Below, one piece after another: positions 56,189-64,000 of a stretch of DNA of 64,000 nt. Under the pieces are notes generated by a model. It saw nothing but the letters and a program-made list of their open reading frames with translations. It did no database searches and was not told the DNA's origin. A program made the translations under genes and the position numbers. The stretch is from Rhodocyclaceae bacterium (GTDB lineage Bacteria; Pseudomonadota; Gammaproteobacteria; Burkholderiales; Rhodocyclaceae): positions 1 through 64,000 of the forward strand of contig JAUXOM010000134.1 in the NCBI GenBank assembly GCA_030682175.1. The letters run 5' to 3'. Within the stretch, counting starts at the first letter, position 1. Every line of letters begins with the position of its first letter.

Positions 56189-56677
56189 TTACCTGTAAGG
56201 AGCGTCCAAAGCGCGATTCTTGGCGATTACCGGCTCATAGCGATCGCCATTGGCCAGCAGCATCTGTTTGGTGTAGTGGAGATCACCACGCGTTTCGCCG
56301 TGATATTCGAAAATGTGGGTCTCGACGATGGCATCCACCGGGCAGGCTTCTTCGCAGAAACCGCAGAAGATGCACTTGGTCAGGTCGATGTCGTAGCGTG
56401 TCGTCCGGCGGCTGCCGTCCTCGCGTTGCTCACCTTCGATGGTGATCGCCAGCGCCGGACAGACCGCTTCACACAACTTGCAGGAAATGCAGCGTTCCTC
56501 GCCGTTGGGGTAGCGGCGCAAGGCATGCAGGCCGCGGAAGCGGAAGCCTTGCGGCGTCTTCTCCTCCGGATACTGGACCGTGATCTTGCGGGCGAAGAAG
56601 TAACGCCCGGTCAGGCTCATGCCCTTGAAAAGCTCCGTCAGGAACAGGCTTTTAACAAATTCTTTCATGGCACCCAT
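56189..56677 (-). CDS. nuoI: NADH-quinone oxidoreductase subunit I
   Basis: A 162-residue iron-sulfur subunit that carries clusters N6a and N6b towards the quinone. Two 4Fe-4S motifs are '[12 protein letters not shown]' and '[16 protein letters not shown]'. '[16 protein letters not shown]' is the family signature. The ATG at 56677 is used; ATG 56668 three codons in gives 'MKEFVKSLF', also common for this family. Confidence 0.97.
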   Translation of the reverse strand: MGAMKEFVKSLFLTELFKGMSLTGRYFFARKITVQYPEEKTPQGFRFRGLHALRRYPNGEERCISCKLCEAVCPALAITIEGEQREDGSRRTTRYDIDLTKCIFCGFCEEACPVDAIVETHIFEYHGETRGDLHYTKQMLLANGDRYEPVIAKNRALDAPYR

Positions 56678-56696
56678 GCTTGTCTTTTGTCCTCTC

Positions 56697-57773
56697 TTAT
56701 TGCCAGATGTTGAAAGGCGTCAACATCCAGATGGCGACAACAATGATCCAGACGAAACAGAGCGGGAGGAACACTTTCCAGCCAAGACGCATGATCTGGT
56801 CATAGCGATAGCGCGGGAAGGTGGCACGGAGCCAAAGGAACAGGAATAGCAGAACCGAGATCTTGGCGATCAGCCACCAGATTCCATCCGGCAGGAATCC
56901 CACCGGCGAAAGCCAGCCGCCAAGAAACAGGATGGAAACCGCCGCCGACACCAGAATCATGTTGGCGTATTCGGCGAGGAAGAACAGGGCAAAGGCCATG
57001 CCCGAATATTCAACCATGTGGCCGGCGACAATCTCGGACTCGCCTTCAACCACGTCGAAAGGCGAACGATTCGTTTCGGCCACACCCGAGACCAGGTAAA
57101 CGAAGAACATGGGCAGCAACGGCAACCAGTTCCACGACAGAATGCCAATACCCATTTCCGCAAACATGCCGCGGCCCTGGCCAGCAACAATTTCCGAAAG
57201 GTTGAGGGTGTTCGAAATCATCAGCACCACGATCAGCGCCATGCCCATCGAAACCTCGTAGGAGATCATTTGCGCTGTCGCCCGCATGGCCCCCATGAAC
57301 GCGTATTTGGAGTTGGAAGCCCATCCGGAAATGATGATGCCGTAGACACCGAGCGAACTGACCGCCAGAAGGTAGAGTACACCGGCATCGATATCGGCCA
57401 ACACCAGGCCGGCATCGAAGGGGATTACCGCCCAGGCTATCAGGGCCGGCGCCAGGGCCATGATGGGTCCCAGCACGTACAGCACCTTGCTGGCCTGGGT
57501 GGGTACGATGATTTCCTTGAACACCAGTTTGAGCGCGTCGGCAATCGGCTGCAACAAACCTGCGGGGCCGACGCGGTTGGGGCCGATGCGCACATGCATG
57601 TAAGCGATGACCTTGCGCTCGAAATAGGGCAAATAGGCTACCGCTGCGACCACCGGAGCGAGGATCGCGACGATCTTCATCAACGACCAGAGCAACGGCC
57701 AAACGGGTTCGACCAGGGACCACTGCGTGCCCAACTGGCTCTGGAGGAATTGCAGGAGCTGTGCTTCCATCAT
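56697..57773 (-). CDS. nuoH: NADH-quinone oxidoreductase subunit H
   Basis: A 358-residue membrane subunit that forms the quinone entry site with NuoB and NuoD. It has '[38 protein letters not shown]' and '[37 protein letters not shown]', the two best-conserved regions. Its start overlaps the nuoG stop (ATGA). Confidence 0.98.
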   Translation of the reverse strand: MMEAQLLQFLQSQLGTQWSLVEPVWPLLWSLMKIVAILAPVVAAVAYLPYFERKVIAYMHVRIGPNRVGPAGLLQPIADALKLVFKEIIVPTQASKVLYVLGPIMALAPALIAWAVIPFDAGLVLADIDAGVLYLLAVSSLGVYGIIISGWASNSKYAFMGAMRATAQMISYEVSMGMALIVVLMISNTLNLSEIVAGQGRGMFAEMGIGILSWNWLPLLPMFFVYLVSGVAETNRSPFDVVEGESEIVAGHMVEYSGMAFALFFLAEYANMILVSAAVSILFLGGWLSPVGFLPDGIWWLIAKISVLLFLFLWLRATFPRYRYDQIMRLGWKVFLPLCFVWIIVVAIWMLTPFNIWQ

Positions 57774-60133
57774 GCGCGCTCCACGGTCAGGTTTGCAAAC
57801 ATCGGGCCAAGTCCAACGGTCGAAGCATGTGCCGCAGCGACCCGGACACAGTTGTCAGGGACCCCATCATCGAGTCGGGCAAGCAACGTCGCCGTCCCGC
57901 CAGCGCCGACTTTTACCATGTCGCCGGCCGCCACGCCCAGCTTGGCCAGAGTTGCCGCGTTGATGCGGGCGCTCGGGACGCTGGCGTCAGCGGTGGCCTG
58001 CAGGCTGGATGCCCGCCGCACCAGGGCATCGGCAAAATGGATCGGCACATCGGCAATCCGCTCGATGCCAGCAGCGGCCGTCGGGATTTCCTTGGCAATG
58101 CCGTCGATGGCGTTGTCGAGGCCGGAAACGAAATCGGTCTTGCCACCCAGCAATTCGTCGCGCACCTGTTCGGAACTTTCGTAATTGAAGCCGTCAAGTT
58201 CGAGAATGTTGCCCAGCACGCGCAACACCTTCCAGGCCGGACGGGTTTCACCCTGCGGCTTCACCACGGCATAGAAACTTTGCACCCGGCCCTCGGTGTT
58301 GATGAAGGTTCCGGAGGTTTCGCTGAAGGGCGACACCGGCAACAGGACATCGGCGTAATCGAGTGCCGCCGCCGACTTGTAGGAAGACAACGCGATCACG
58401 CTGCTGGCCTGTTGCAGTGCCGCCAGGGCACGCGCACCGTCGGCGCAGTCGAATTCGGGCTCGGTACCAAGCAGCAGATACAGCTTGCGCGGAGCCGCCA
58501 GCATGGCTGCCGCGTTCATGCCATCAGCCACGGGGATCGCGCCGGCGACGTAACCGCCGACGCTGTTGGCGGCCTCGCCGAGAAAACCGAACCTGGCACC
58601 CAGCAGACCGGCGAGTTGCTGGGCCAGCGCATTGAGGAGCGCGGCTTGCGGATGCTGCTGGGCGAAATTGCCGAGCAGGATCGCCGCATTGCTGCCCGCC
58701 ACGAGGCTGGCGGCGATCTTTTGCGCCGTCTCCTGGTTGGCGGCGGACCCGGCTGACGCCGTTCCGCCAGCGCCGACTTTTGCCAGGGCGGGATCTGCGG
58801 CGATGCCCTTGAGCGCAGCGACGGCCTTGACCACCGCGGCAAGTTGCGTCGGCAGTTGCGACGGCGCGACCGTCGCTTGCGCGAACAGCTTGATCAGCAG
58901 ATTATCCTGGGCAGAGTGAACAAGGGAAATCTGCGCACCCTTTTTCGCCGCCTGACGCAGTCTCTGGGCGAGCAGCGGGTGATCCTTGCGCAAGAAACTG
59001 CCCACTACCAGTACGCGGTCGAGCGTGTTGAGTTCGGCTACCTTCATGCCCAACCAGGGCGTGCCCTTGCGTTTGCCATCGGCCGAAAAATCGGCCTGGC
59101 GCAAACGGAAGTCGATGTTCTTGCTGCCGATGCCATGCGTCAGCTTTGCCGCCAGCGTCATTTCTTCAAGCGTGGCATGCGGACTCACCAGCATGCCGAT
59201 TTCGGCCGCTCCATGATTCTTGGCGACATCGCGTAGCGCATGCGCGGCGTAATCAAGCGCGACGTTCCAGTCGACCTCCTGCCACTTGCCGCCCTGCTTG
59301 ACCATCGGCCGGGTCAGCCGCTCGGTGCTGTTCAGGCCTTCATAGGAAAAGCGTTCCTTGTCCGAGAGCCAGCATTCGTTGAGCTGCTCGTTCTCGAGCG
59401 GCAACACGCGCTTGACGTGATCGTGCTGGGTCTGGACGATCAGATTGCTGCCGAGACCATCATGCGGACTGACCGACTTGCGGCGCGCCATTTCCCAGGT
59501 GCGCGCGGAAAACCGGAAGGTCTTGGAGGTCAGCGCGCCGACCGGGCACAGATCGATGATGTTGCCGGAGAGTTCCGAGTCGACCGTTTTTTCGACGAAG
59601 GACATGATCTCGGCGCGATCGCCGCGGAACGCCTGGCCCAATTCCATCAGGCCGGAGATTTCCTGGGTAAACCGTACGCAACGCGTGCAGTTTATGCAGC
59701 GGGTCATGTCGGTGGCAACCAGCGCACCGAGATTCTTGTTGGAAACGACGCGCTTCTCTTCCTGGAAGCGGGCGGCACTGCTGCCGTAGCCGACGGCAAG
59801 ATCCTGCAACTGACACTCGCCGCCCTGGTCGCAGATCGGGCAGTCGAGCGGATGGTTCATGAGCAGAAACTCCATCACATCCTTCTGCGCCTTGACGGCC
59901 AGAGCGGAATGCGTAAAGACCTTCATGCCCTTGGCCACGGGTGTCGCACAAGCCGGCATCGGCTTGGGTGCCTTCTCGATTTCCACCAGGCACATGCGGC
60001 AGTTCGCGGCAATCGAAAGCTTCTTGTGATAGCAGAAGTGCGGAATGTAGATACCGGCGGCATGGGCCGCCTCGATCAGCATCTTGCCTTCTTCAACCTG
60101 CAGCGGCTTGCCGTCGATTTCAATTTCTAGCAT
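57770..60133 (-). CDS. nuoG: NADH-quinone oxidoreductase subunit G, with two repeat-derived insertions
   Basis: The large iron-sulfur subunit of the peripheral arm, 787 residues. The N-terminal ferredoxin domain has '[15 protein letters not shown]', the His-Cys3 cluster segment follows with '[10 protein letters not shown]', and the next cluster has 'CINCTRC'. A molybdopterin-oxidoreductase-like C-terminal domain follows without the cofactor role. At residues about 451-459 and 740-747 it contains KVGAGGTA, each encoded by a dispersed repeat copy (58758-58781 and 57891-57914). Both lie in the variable C-terminal domain, far from the iron-sulfur clusters. ATG 60133 overlaps the nuoF end by 7 nt; the longer frame is not supported. 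Confidence 0.95.
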   Translation of the reverse strand: MLEIEIDGKPLQVEEGKMLIEAAHAAGIYIPHFCYHKKLSIAANCRMCLVEIEKAPKPMPACATPVAKGMKVFTHSALAVKAQKDVMEFLLMNHPLDCPICDQGGECQLQDLAVGYGSSAARFQEEKRVVSNKNLGALVATDMTRCINCTRCVRFTQEISGLMELGQAFRGDRAEIMSFVEKTVDSELSGNIIDLCPVGALTSKTFRFSARTWEMARRKSVSPHDGLGSNLIVQTQHDHVKRVLPLENEQLNECWLSDKERFSYEGLNSTERLTRPMVKQGGKWQEVDWNVALDYAAHALRDVAKNHGAAEIGMLVSPHATLEEMTLAAKLTHGIGSKNIDFRLRQADFSADGKRKGTPWLGMKVAELNTLDRVLVVGSFLRKDHPLLAQRLRQAAKKGAQISLVHSAQDNLLIKLFAQATVAPSQLPTQLAAVVKAVAALKGIAADPALAKVGAGGTASAGSAANQETAQKIAASLVAGSNAAILLGNFAQQHPQAALLNALAQQLAGLLGARFGFLGEAANSVGGYVAGAIPVADGMNAAAMLAAPRKLYLLLGTEPEFDCADGARALAALQQASSVIALSSYKSAAALDYADVLLPVSPFSETSGTFINTEGRVQSFYAVVKPQGETRPAWKVLRVLGNILELDGFNYESSEQVRDELLGGKTDFVSGLDNAIDGIAKEIPTAAAGIERIADVPIHFADALVRRASSLQATADASVPSARINAATLAKLGVAAGDMVKVGAGGTATLLARLDDGVPDNCVRVAAAHASTVGLGPMFANLTVERA
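57891..57914 (-). repeat. dispersed repeat, short form, in the 3' part of nuoG
   Basis: The plus strand reads GCCGTCCCGCC + AGCGCCGACTTTT, a perfect match to the consensus. On the coding strand it reads KVGAGGTA in '[15 protein letters not shown]'. Confidence 0.9.
58758..58781 (-). repeat. dispersed repeat, short form, in the middle of nuoG
   Basis: GCCGTTCCGCC + AGCGCCGACTTTT, one change from the consensus, read KVGAGGTA in '[15 protein letters not shown]'. It is preceded by GGCTGAC, which also precedes the repeat region in tex (45286-45291). Confidence 0.9.
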
Positions 60134-61491
60134 GTCGCCCCCGCCATCAAACGGGTGTGGAAGGTACTCCCCGCCTTTTGCACATCGCGCGGCACCAGGC
60201 ACCTCTTGTGCTCGATGTGATATTCGAACTCGCTGCGGAAATGCTTGACGAAACTCCGTACCGGCAGCGCCGCGGCATCGCCGAGCGCGCAAATGGTGCG
60301 GCCCATGATATTGCCGGCCACATCGTTGAGCAAATCGATATCCTCGGGACGTCCCAGGCCATGCTCGATGCGATGGATAACCTTGTACAGCCAGCCGGTG
60401 CCTTCGCGACAGGGCGTGCATTGGCCGCAGGACTCTTCGTAGTAGAACCAGGACAGGCGCTCCAGTGCCTGGACCATGCAGACTGTCTCGTCCATCACGA
60501 TCACCGCGCCGGAACCCAGCATCGAACCGGCCTTGGCGATGGAATCGTAGTCGAGCGTGCAATCCATGATGATGTCGGCGGGCAGAACCGGCGCCGACGA
60601 ACCACCGGGAATTACCGCTTTCAGTTTGCGGCCAGCGCGCACGCCCCCCGCCATCTCGAGCAGTGTCGCGAACGGGGTACCCATCGGCACTTCAAAATTG
60701 CCGGGCTTGTTGACATGACCAGACACTGAAAATAGTTTCGTGCCGCCATTGTTGGGCTTGCCGAGATCGAGAAACGACTGCCCGCCACTGCGCAGAATGT
60801 AGGGAATGGACGCCAGCGATTCGGTATTGTTGATCGTCGTCGGCTTGCCGTAAAGACCGACGTTGGCGGGAAACGGCGGCTTGTAGCGCGGCTGGCCCTT
60901 TTTTCCTTCGATAGACTCGAGCAGCGCAGTCTCTTCGCCGCAGATATAAGCGCCATATCCCTGGTGCGCAAACAGATCGAAGTCGAATCCAGCGCCCAGA
61001 ACATTCTTGCCCAGATAACCGGCGGCACGCGCTTCGTCAAGGGCTTCCTCGAAGCGCTGATACAACTCGTAAACTTCGCCGTGGATATAGTTGTAGCCGC
61101 GTGTTGCACCCACCGCATAACCGGCAATGATCATGCCTTCGATGACCGAGTGCGGATCGAGGCGCATGATGTCGCGGTCTTTAAACGTACCCGGCTCTCC
61201 TTCGTCGGTATTGCAGACGATGTATTTTTCCGGCGCGCCCTTGGGCATGAAGCTCCACTTCAGGCCGGTCGGGAAACCGGCGCCGCCACGGCCGCGCAGC
61301 ACGGACGTCTTCACTTCGGCGATGACCTGGTCCTGGCTCAGCTTGTCGCTGATCACTTTTTTCAAGGCCTGATAACCGCCACGCGCCTCGTAGTCCTTGA
61401 GCCGCCAGCCAGTATCACGATTCATGTCGCGCAGATCCGGCTGGTGCCATCCGGCGGTCAGCGTGGGATTGATCGCTTCGAGGATTGCCAT
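60127..61491 (-). CDS. nuoF: NADH-quinone oxidoreductase subunit F
   Basis: The NADH- and FMN-binding subunit, 454 residues. The nucleotide site is '[20 protein letters not shown]', the FMN region '[17 protein letters not shown]', and the N3 4Fe-4S motif is '[15 protein letters not shown]' with the fourth Cys in '[12 protein letters not shown]'. About 20 residues before '[15 protein letters not shown]' form a slightly long N-terminus. An internal ATG ('MNRDTGW') is a possible alternative. It starts 4 nt after nuoE. Confidence 0.97.
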   Translation of the reverse strand: MAILEAINPTLTAGWHQPDLRDMNRDTGWRLKDYEARGGYQALKKVISDKLSQDQVIAEVKTSVLRGRGGAGFPTGLKWSFMPKGAPEKYIVCNTDEGEPGTFKDRDIMRLDPHSVIEGMIIAGYAVGATRGYNYIHGEVYELYQRFEEALDEARAAGYLGKNVLGAGFDFDLFAHQGYGAYICGEETALLESIEGKKGQPRYKPPFPANVGLYGKPTTINNTESLASIPYILRSGGQSFLDLGKPNNGGTKLFSVSGHVNKPGNFEVPMGTPFATLLEMAGGVRAGRKLKAVIPGGSSAPVLPADIIMDCTLDYDSIAKAGSMLGSGAVIVMDETVCMVQALERLSWFYYEESCGQCTPCREGTGWLYKVIHRIEHGLGRPEDIDLLNDVAGNIMGRTICALGDAAALPVRSFVKHFRSEFEYHIEHKRCLVPRDVQKAGSTFHTRLMAGATC

Positions 61492-61495
61492 GATG

Positions 61496-61969
61496 TTATT
61501 TGCACTCCGCGAGCAGTTGATCGATTTCTTGCGGGGTCATGAAGCAGCGCATGTGGTGATTGTTCACCAGCATGACCGGCGCATCGCCGCAGGCGCCCAT
61601 GCATTCCCCTTCCTTCAGGGTGAACTTGCCATCCGGTGTGGTTTCGTTGAAACCGATGCCAAGCTTGCTCTTCAGGTAATCAGCCGCATGCACGCCGCCC
61701 GATAATGCACAGGGAAGATTGGTGCAGACGGTCAGCTTGTATTTGCCGACCGGCGCCAGGTTGTACATGTTGTAGAACGAGGCGACTTCGAACACGGCCA
61801 TCTCGGACAGTTCAAGATAACTGGCGACATAACTGATCGTCTCGTTCGCCAGCCAGCCTTTTTCCTCCTGGGCGAAAACCAGCGCCGCCATGACGGCAGA
61901 CTGCTTCTGATCATCCGGGTACTTGCTGACCTCGCGGTCAATTCTTCTGAGGGTGGCTTCGCTCAACAT
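61496..61969 (-). CDS. nuoE: NADH-quinone oxidoreductase subunit E
   Basis: A 157-residue thioredoxin-fold subunit with a 2Fe-2S cluster (N1a). The four ligands lie in '[12 protein letters not shown]' and '[15 protein letters not shown]'. The N-terminal helical domain '[24 protein letters not shown]' is typical. It lies 4 nt after nuoD. Confidence 0.97.
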   Translation of the reverse strand: MLSEATLRRIDREVSKYPDDQKQSAVMAALVFAQEEKGWLANETISYVASYLELSEMAVFEVASFYNMYNLAPVGKYKLTVCTNLPCALSGGVHAADYLKSKLGIGFNETTPDGKFTLKEGECMGACGDAPVMLVNNHHMRCFMTPQEIDQLLAECK

Positions 61970-61973
61970 GGTC

Positions 61974-63233
61974 TTATCTATCTACATCACCGAACACAAC
62001 ATCGATCGTACCGATCAGGGTCACCACATCGGCCAGCATGTGCCCCTTCGCCAATTCATCCATGGCGGCCAGGTGCTGGAAAGCTGCCGAACGCAACTTG
62101 ACGCGGTAGGGCTTGTTGGCGCCATCCGAGATCATGTAGACGCCGAACTCACCCTTGGCGTGCTCGGTGCCGACATACACTTCGCCGGGCGGAACATGCA
62201 TACCCTCGCTGAAGAGCTTGAAATGATGGATCAGCTCTTCCATGCTGCCCTTCATCTTCTCGCGCGAAGGCGGCGCCACCTTGTGGTTGTCGGTAATGAC
62301 CGGGCCGGGATTGGCCCGCAGCCAGGAAATGCACTGCCGGATAATACGGTTGGCCTGGCGCATCTCTTCCATGCGCACCAGATAACGATCATAGCTGTCA
62401 CCCTTGACGCCTACCGGAATATCGAAATCCAGACGGTCATAAACCTCGTAGGGCTGCTTCCTGCGCAAGTCCCATTCGACACCCGAACCGCGCAGCATCG
62501 GACCGCTAAAACCGAGTTGCAGGGCACGCTCGGGCGATACCACGCCGACGCCGACCAAACGCTGCTTCCAGATGCGGTTATCGGTGAGCAGGGTTTCGTA
62601 CTCGTCGCAATAAACCGGGAAACGGCTGGTGAAATCCTCGATGAAATCGAGCAGCGAACCTTCCCGTGCAGCGTTGAGCTCCTTGACCGTCTGCGCGTTC
62701 TTGAACTTGTTGATTTCGTACTTCGGCATGCGATCCGGCAGATCGCGATACACGCCACCCGGCCGGAAATAGGCGCCATGCATGCGCGCGCCGGAAACCG
62801 CTTCGAGCATGTCGAAGATGTCTTCGCGCTCGCGGAAGGTGTACAGCACCATCGCCATGGCACCGACGTCCAGCGCGTGGGTGCCAATGCTCAACAGGTG
62901 ATTCAGTATCCGGGTGATCTCGGCGAACATCACGCGGATGTATTGCGCGCGGAGCGGCACCTCGATACCGAGCAGGCGCTCGATCGCCAGGACAAAGGGA
63001 TGCTCATTGACCAGCATCGACGTGTAGTCGAGCCGATCCATGTAGGGCAGCGACTGAATCCAGGTACGCGTCTCCATCAGCTTTTCAGTACCGCGATGGA
63101 GCAGGCCGATATGCGGATCGGCACGGACGACCACTTCGCCGTCAAGTTCCAGCACCAGCCGCAACACCCCGTGCGCCGACGGATGCTGCGGTCCGAAGTT
63201 GATCGTGTAGTTCTTGATTTCAGCCACGGTCAC
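61974..63233 (-). CDS. nuoD: NADH-quinone oxidoreductase subunit D
   Basis: A 419-residue, hydrogenase-like subunit forming the quinone site. '[23 protein letters not shown]' is the signature near the start, with '[19 protein letters not shown]' and 'SISLTxxD'-like end regions ('[15 protein letters not shown]'). It uses a GTG start at 63233 that overlaps the nuoC stop region, so it is probably coupled to nuoC. Confidence 0.97.
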   Translation of the reverse strand: MTVAEIKNYTINFGPQHPSAHGVLRLVLELDGEVVVRADPHIGLLHRGTEKLMETRTWIQSLPYMDRLDYTSMLVNEHPFVLAIERLLGIEVPLRAQYIRVMFAEITRILNHLLSIGTHALDVGAMAMVLYTFREREDIFDMLEAVSGARMHGAYFRPGGVYRDLPDRMPKYEINKFKNAQTVKELNAAREGSLLDFIEDFTSRFPVYCDEYETLLTDNRIWKQRLVGVGVVSPERALQLGFSGPMLRGSGVEWDLRRKQPYEVYDRLDFDIPVGVKGDSYDRYLVRMEEMRQANRIIRQCISWLRANPGPVITDNHKVAPPSREKMKGSMEELIHHFKLFSEGMHVPPGEVYVGTEHAKGEFGVYMISDGANKPYRVKLRSAAFQHLAAMDELAKGHMLADVVTLIGTIDVVFGDVDR

Positions 63234-63846
63234 CCACCTTGCCGTAATTTTCCTCGCGCACGATCCGCGGCGTATTCTCGCGCGGCTCGATGGTCACCGG
63301 CTGATAAACCACGCGGCGCAGCTCCGGGTCATAGCGCATCTCGACATAGCCAAAGATCGGGAAATCCTTGCGGAACGGATGGCCGACAAAACCGTAATCA
63401 GTCAGGATGCGGCGCAGGTCGTTATGACCGCTGAACATGATGCCGTAGAGGTCGAAGGCCTCGCGCTCGAACCAGTTCACGCCATTCCAGACATCCATCA
63501 AGGAATCGAGGACCGGAAAGTCGTTGTCTGTCGCGAACACGCGCAAACGCAGCCGCCAGTTGTGCGTCAACGACAGTAGTTGCGTGACGGCGGCAAAACG
63601 CCGCGCGCCGATCTGGTCCGCCTCCGGGAATGCCACCGCGCCATAGGATGCGTAATCAACACCGCACAAATCCATGGCTTGCTCGAAGCGCAGATCAGGG
63701 TGATCGCGCAAGGTGGTTGCCACCGCCAGATAGTCTGCCGCGGCAACTTCCAGGGCAACTTCACCTCGATCGACGACGAGGCTCTCGATGCGCTCACCGA
63801 GCACATCCCGCAGGTTCTGACAAAGCCGGTCCAGCTTGGCGCTCAT
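63220..63846 (-). CDS. nuoC: NADH-quinone oxidoreductase subunit C
   Basis: A 208-residue subunit of the connecting module. It has '[16 protein letters not shown]', '[39 protein letters not shown]' and '[20 protein letters not shown]', all conserved. ATG 63846 gives '[17 protein letters not shown]'. The frame continues upstream into sequence overlapping nuoB, which is not supported. An ATG two codons earlier is equally possible. Confidence 0.96.
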   Translation of the reverse strand: MSAKLDRLCQNLRDVLGERIESLVVDRGEVALEVAAADYLAVATTLRDHPDLRFEQAMDLCGVDYASYGAVAFPEADQIGARRFAAVTQLLSLTHNWRLRLRVFATDNDFPVLDSLMDVWNGVNWFEREAFDLYGIMFSGHNDLRRILTDYGFVGHPFRKDFPIFGYVEMRYDPELRRVVYQPVTIEPRENTPRIVREENYGKVGDRG

Positions 63847-63886
63847 TGGCATACGTGAAATGCGTAAAATTTGTTGGCGTGGCTCA

Positions 63887-64000
63887 TCAGCGGGCGATCG
63901 TGCAGGTGCGGGTAATCTTGTTCTGCAACTGGATGATGCCGTAGAGCAAGGCCTCGGCTGTTGGCGGACAACCCGGCACATAGATGTCTACCGGCACGAT
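63887..64000 (-). CDS. nuoB: NADH-quinone oxidoreductase subunit B, 3' end only
   Basis: The last 37 codons before a TGA at 63889-63887 read '[19 protein letters not shown]' and end in 'TRTCTIAR'. The cysteine in '[10 protein letters not shown]' is one of the N2 cluster ligands. The gene runs off the right edge. With nuoC to nuoN following, the operon is nuo(A)BCDEFGHIJKLMN, nuoA being beyond the window. Confidence 0.95.
   Translation of the reverse strand: MVPVDIYVPGCPPTAEALLYGIIQLQNKITRTCTIAR

Overview
This window looks like the chromosome of a betaproteobacterium, most likely Rhodocyclales or a close relative. The evidence is high GC, the gene order hfq-hflX-hflK-hflC-DUF2065-hisZ-purA, an hrcA / grpE-dnaK-dnaJ neighbourhood, a biotin cluster without bioB, a 13-gene nuo operon, and a decaheme cytochrome / MtrB-type porin pair. 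The taxonomic call is an inference from gene content; no rRNA is present.

Layout. 1-1416: tail of a possible IS66 transposase, then an Amt transporter with its own terminator. 1547-7880 (minus): type I restriction-modification operon hsdR - KilA-N gene - hsdM - hsdS. 8138-10496 (minus): lipoprotein hydrolase and an exported MsrB/MsrA pair. 10640-10911: broken acyl-CoA synthetase remnant. 11024-16624 (minus): response-regulator diguanylate cyclase, recN, an orphan adenine methyltransferase and nadK. 16754-23534 (plus): hrcA, hemH, bioA-F-H-C-D. 23755-28794 (plus): EF-hand-like protein, grpE, dnaK, dnaJ, with two clear sigma-32-type promoters. 28849-29166 (minus): tRNA-Pro, tRNA-Arg, tRNA-His. 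29251-36783 (minus): two small envelope proteins, then the hfq-hflX-hflKC-hisZ-purA block. 36939-40617 (minus): a PhnD-like binding protein, histidine kinase and sigma-54 response regulator. 40981-44220 (plus): decaheme cytochrome and MtrB/PioB porin. 44498-45186: toxin-antitoxin pair. 45207-48777 (minus): ylqF-slyX-tex. 48918-50120: second diguanylate cyclase. 50218-64000 (minus): nuoB (partial) through nuoN.

Two things stand out. First, a short GC-rich dispersed repeat occurs about 17 times, both between and inside genes. Its 24-bp form, AAAGTCGGCG + CTGGCGGGACGGCG, has no stop codon in any of the six frames. Longer forms add modules of 24 and 21 bases, both multiples of three. Copies sit in frame inside bioF, bioC, nuoG (twice), tex (three times), ylqF and the EF-hand-like gene, so it behaves as a protein-tolerated mobile repeat. 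Second, the PhnD-like / kinase / sigma-54 regulator operon is divergent from the cytochrome-porin operon. The shared intergenic region holds an exact-spacing sigma-54 promoter (40930-40945) facing the cytochrome gene and three copies of a 16-bp GTTTCC-N4-GGAAAC palindrome. This suggests a three-component sensory system that switches on an outer-membrane electron conduit.

The remaining genes are mostly housekeeping: protein folding, biotin, heme, NADP, purine and histidine synthesis, DNA repair, translation and respiration. Many are linked by ATGA/GTGA stop-start overlaps, indicating translational coupling.
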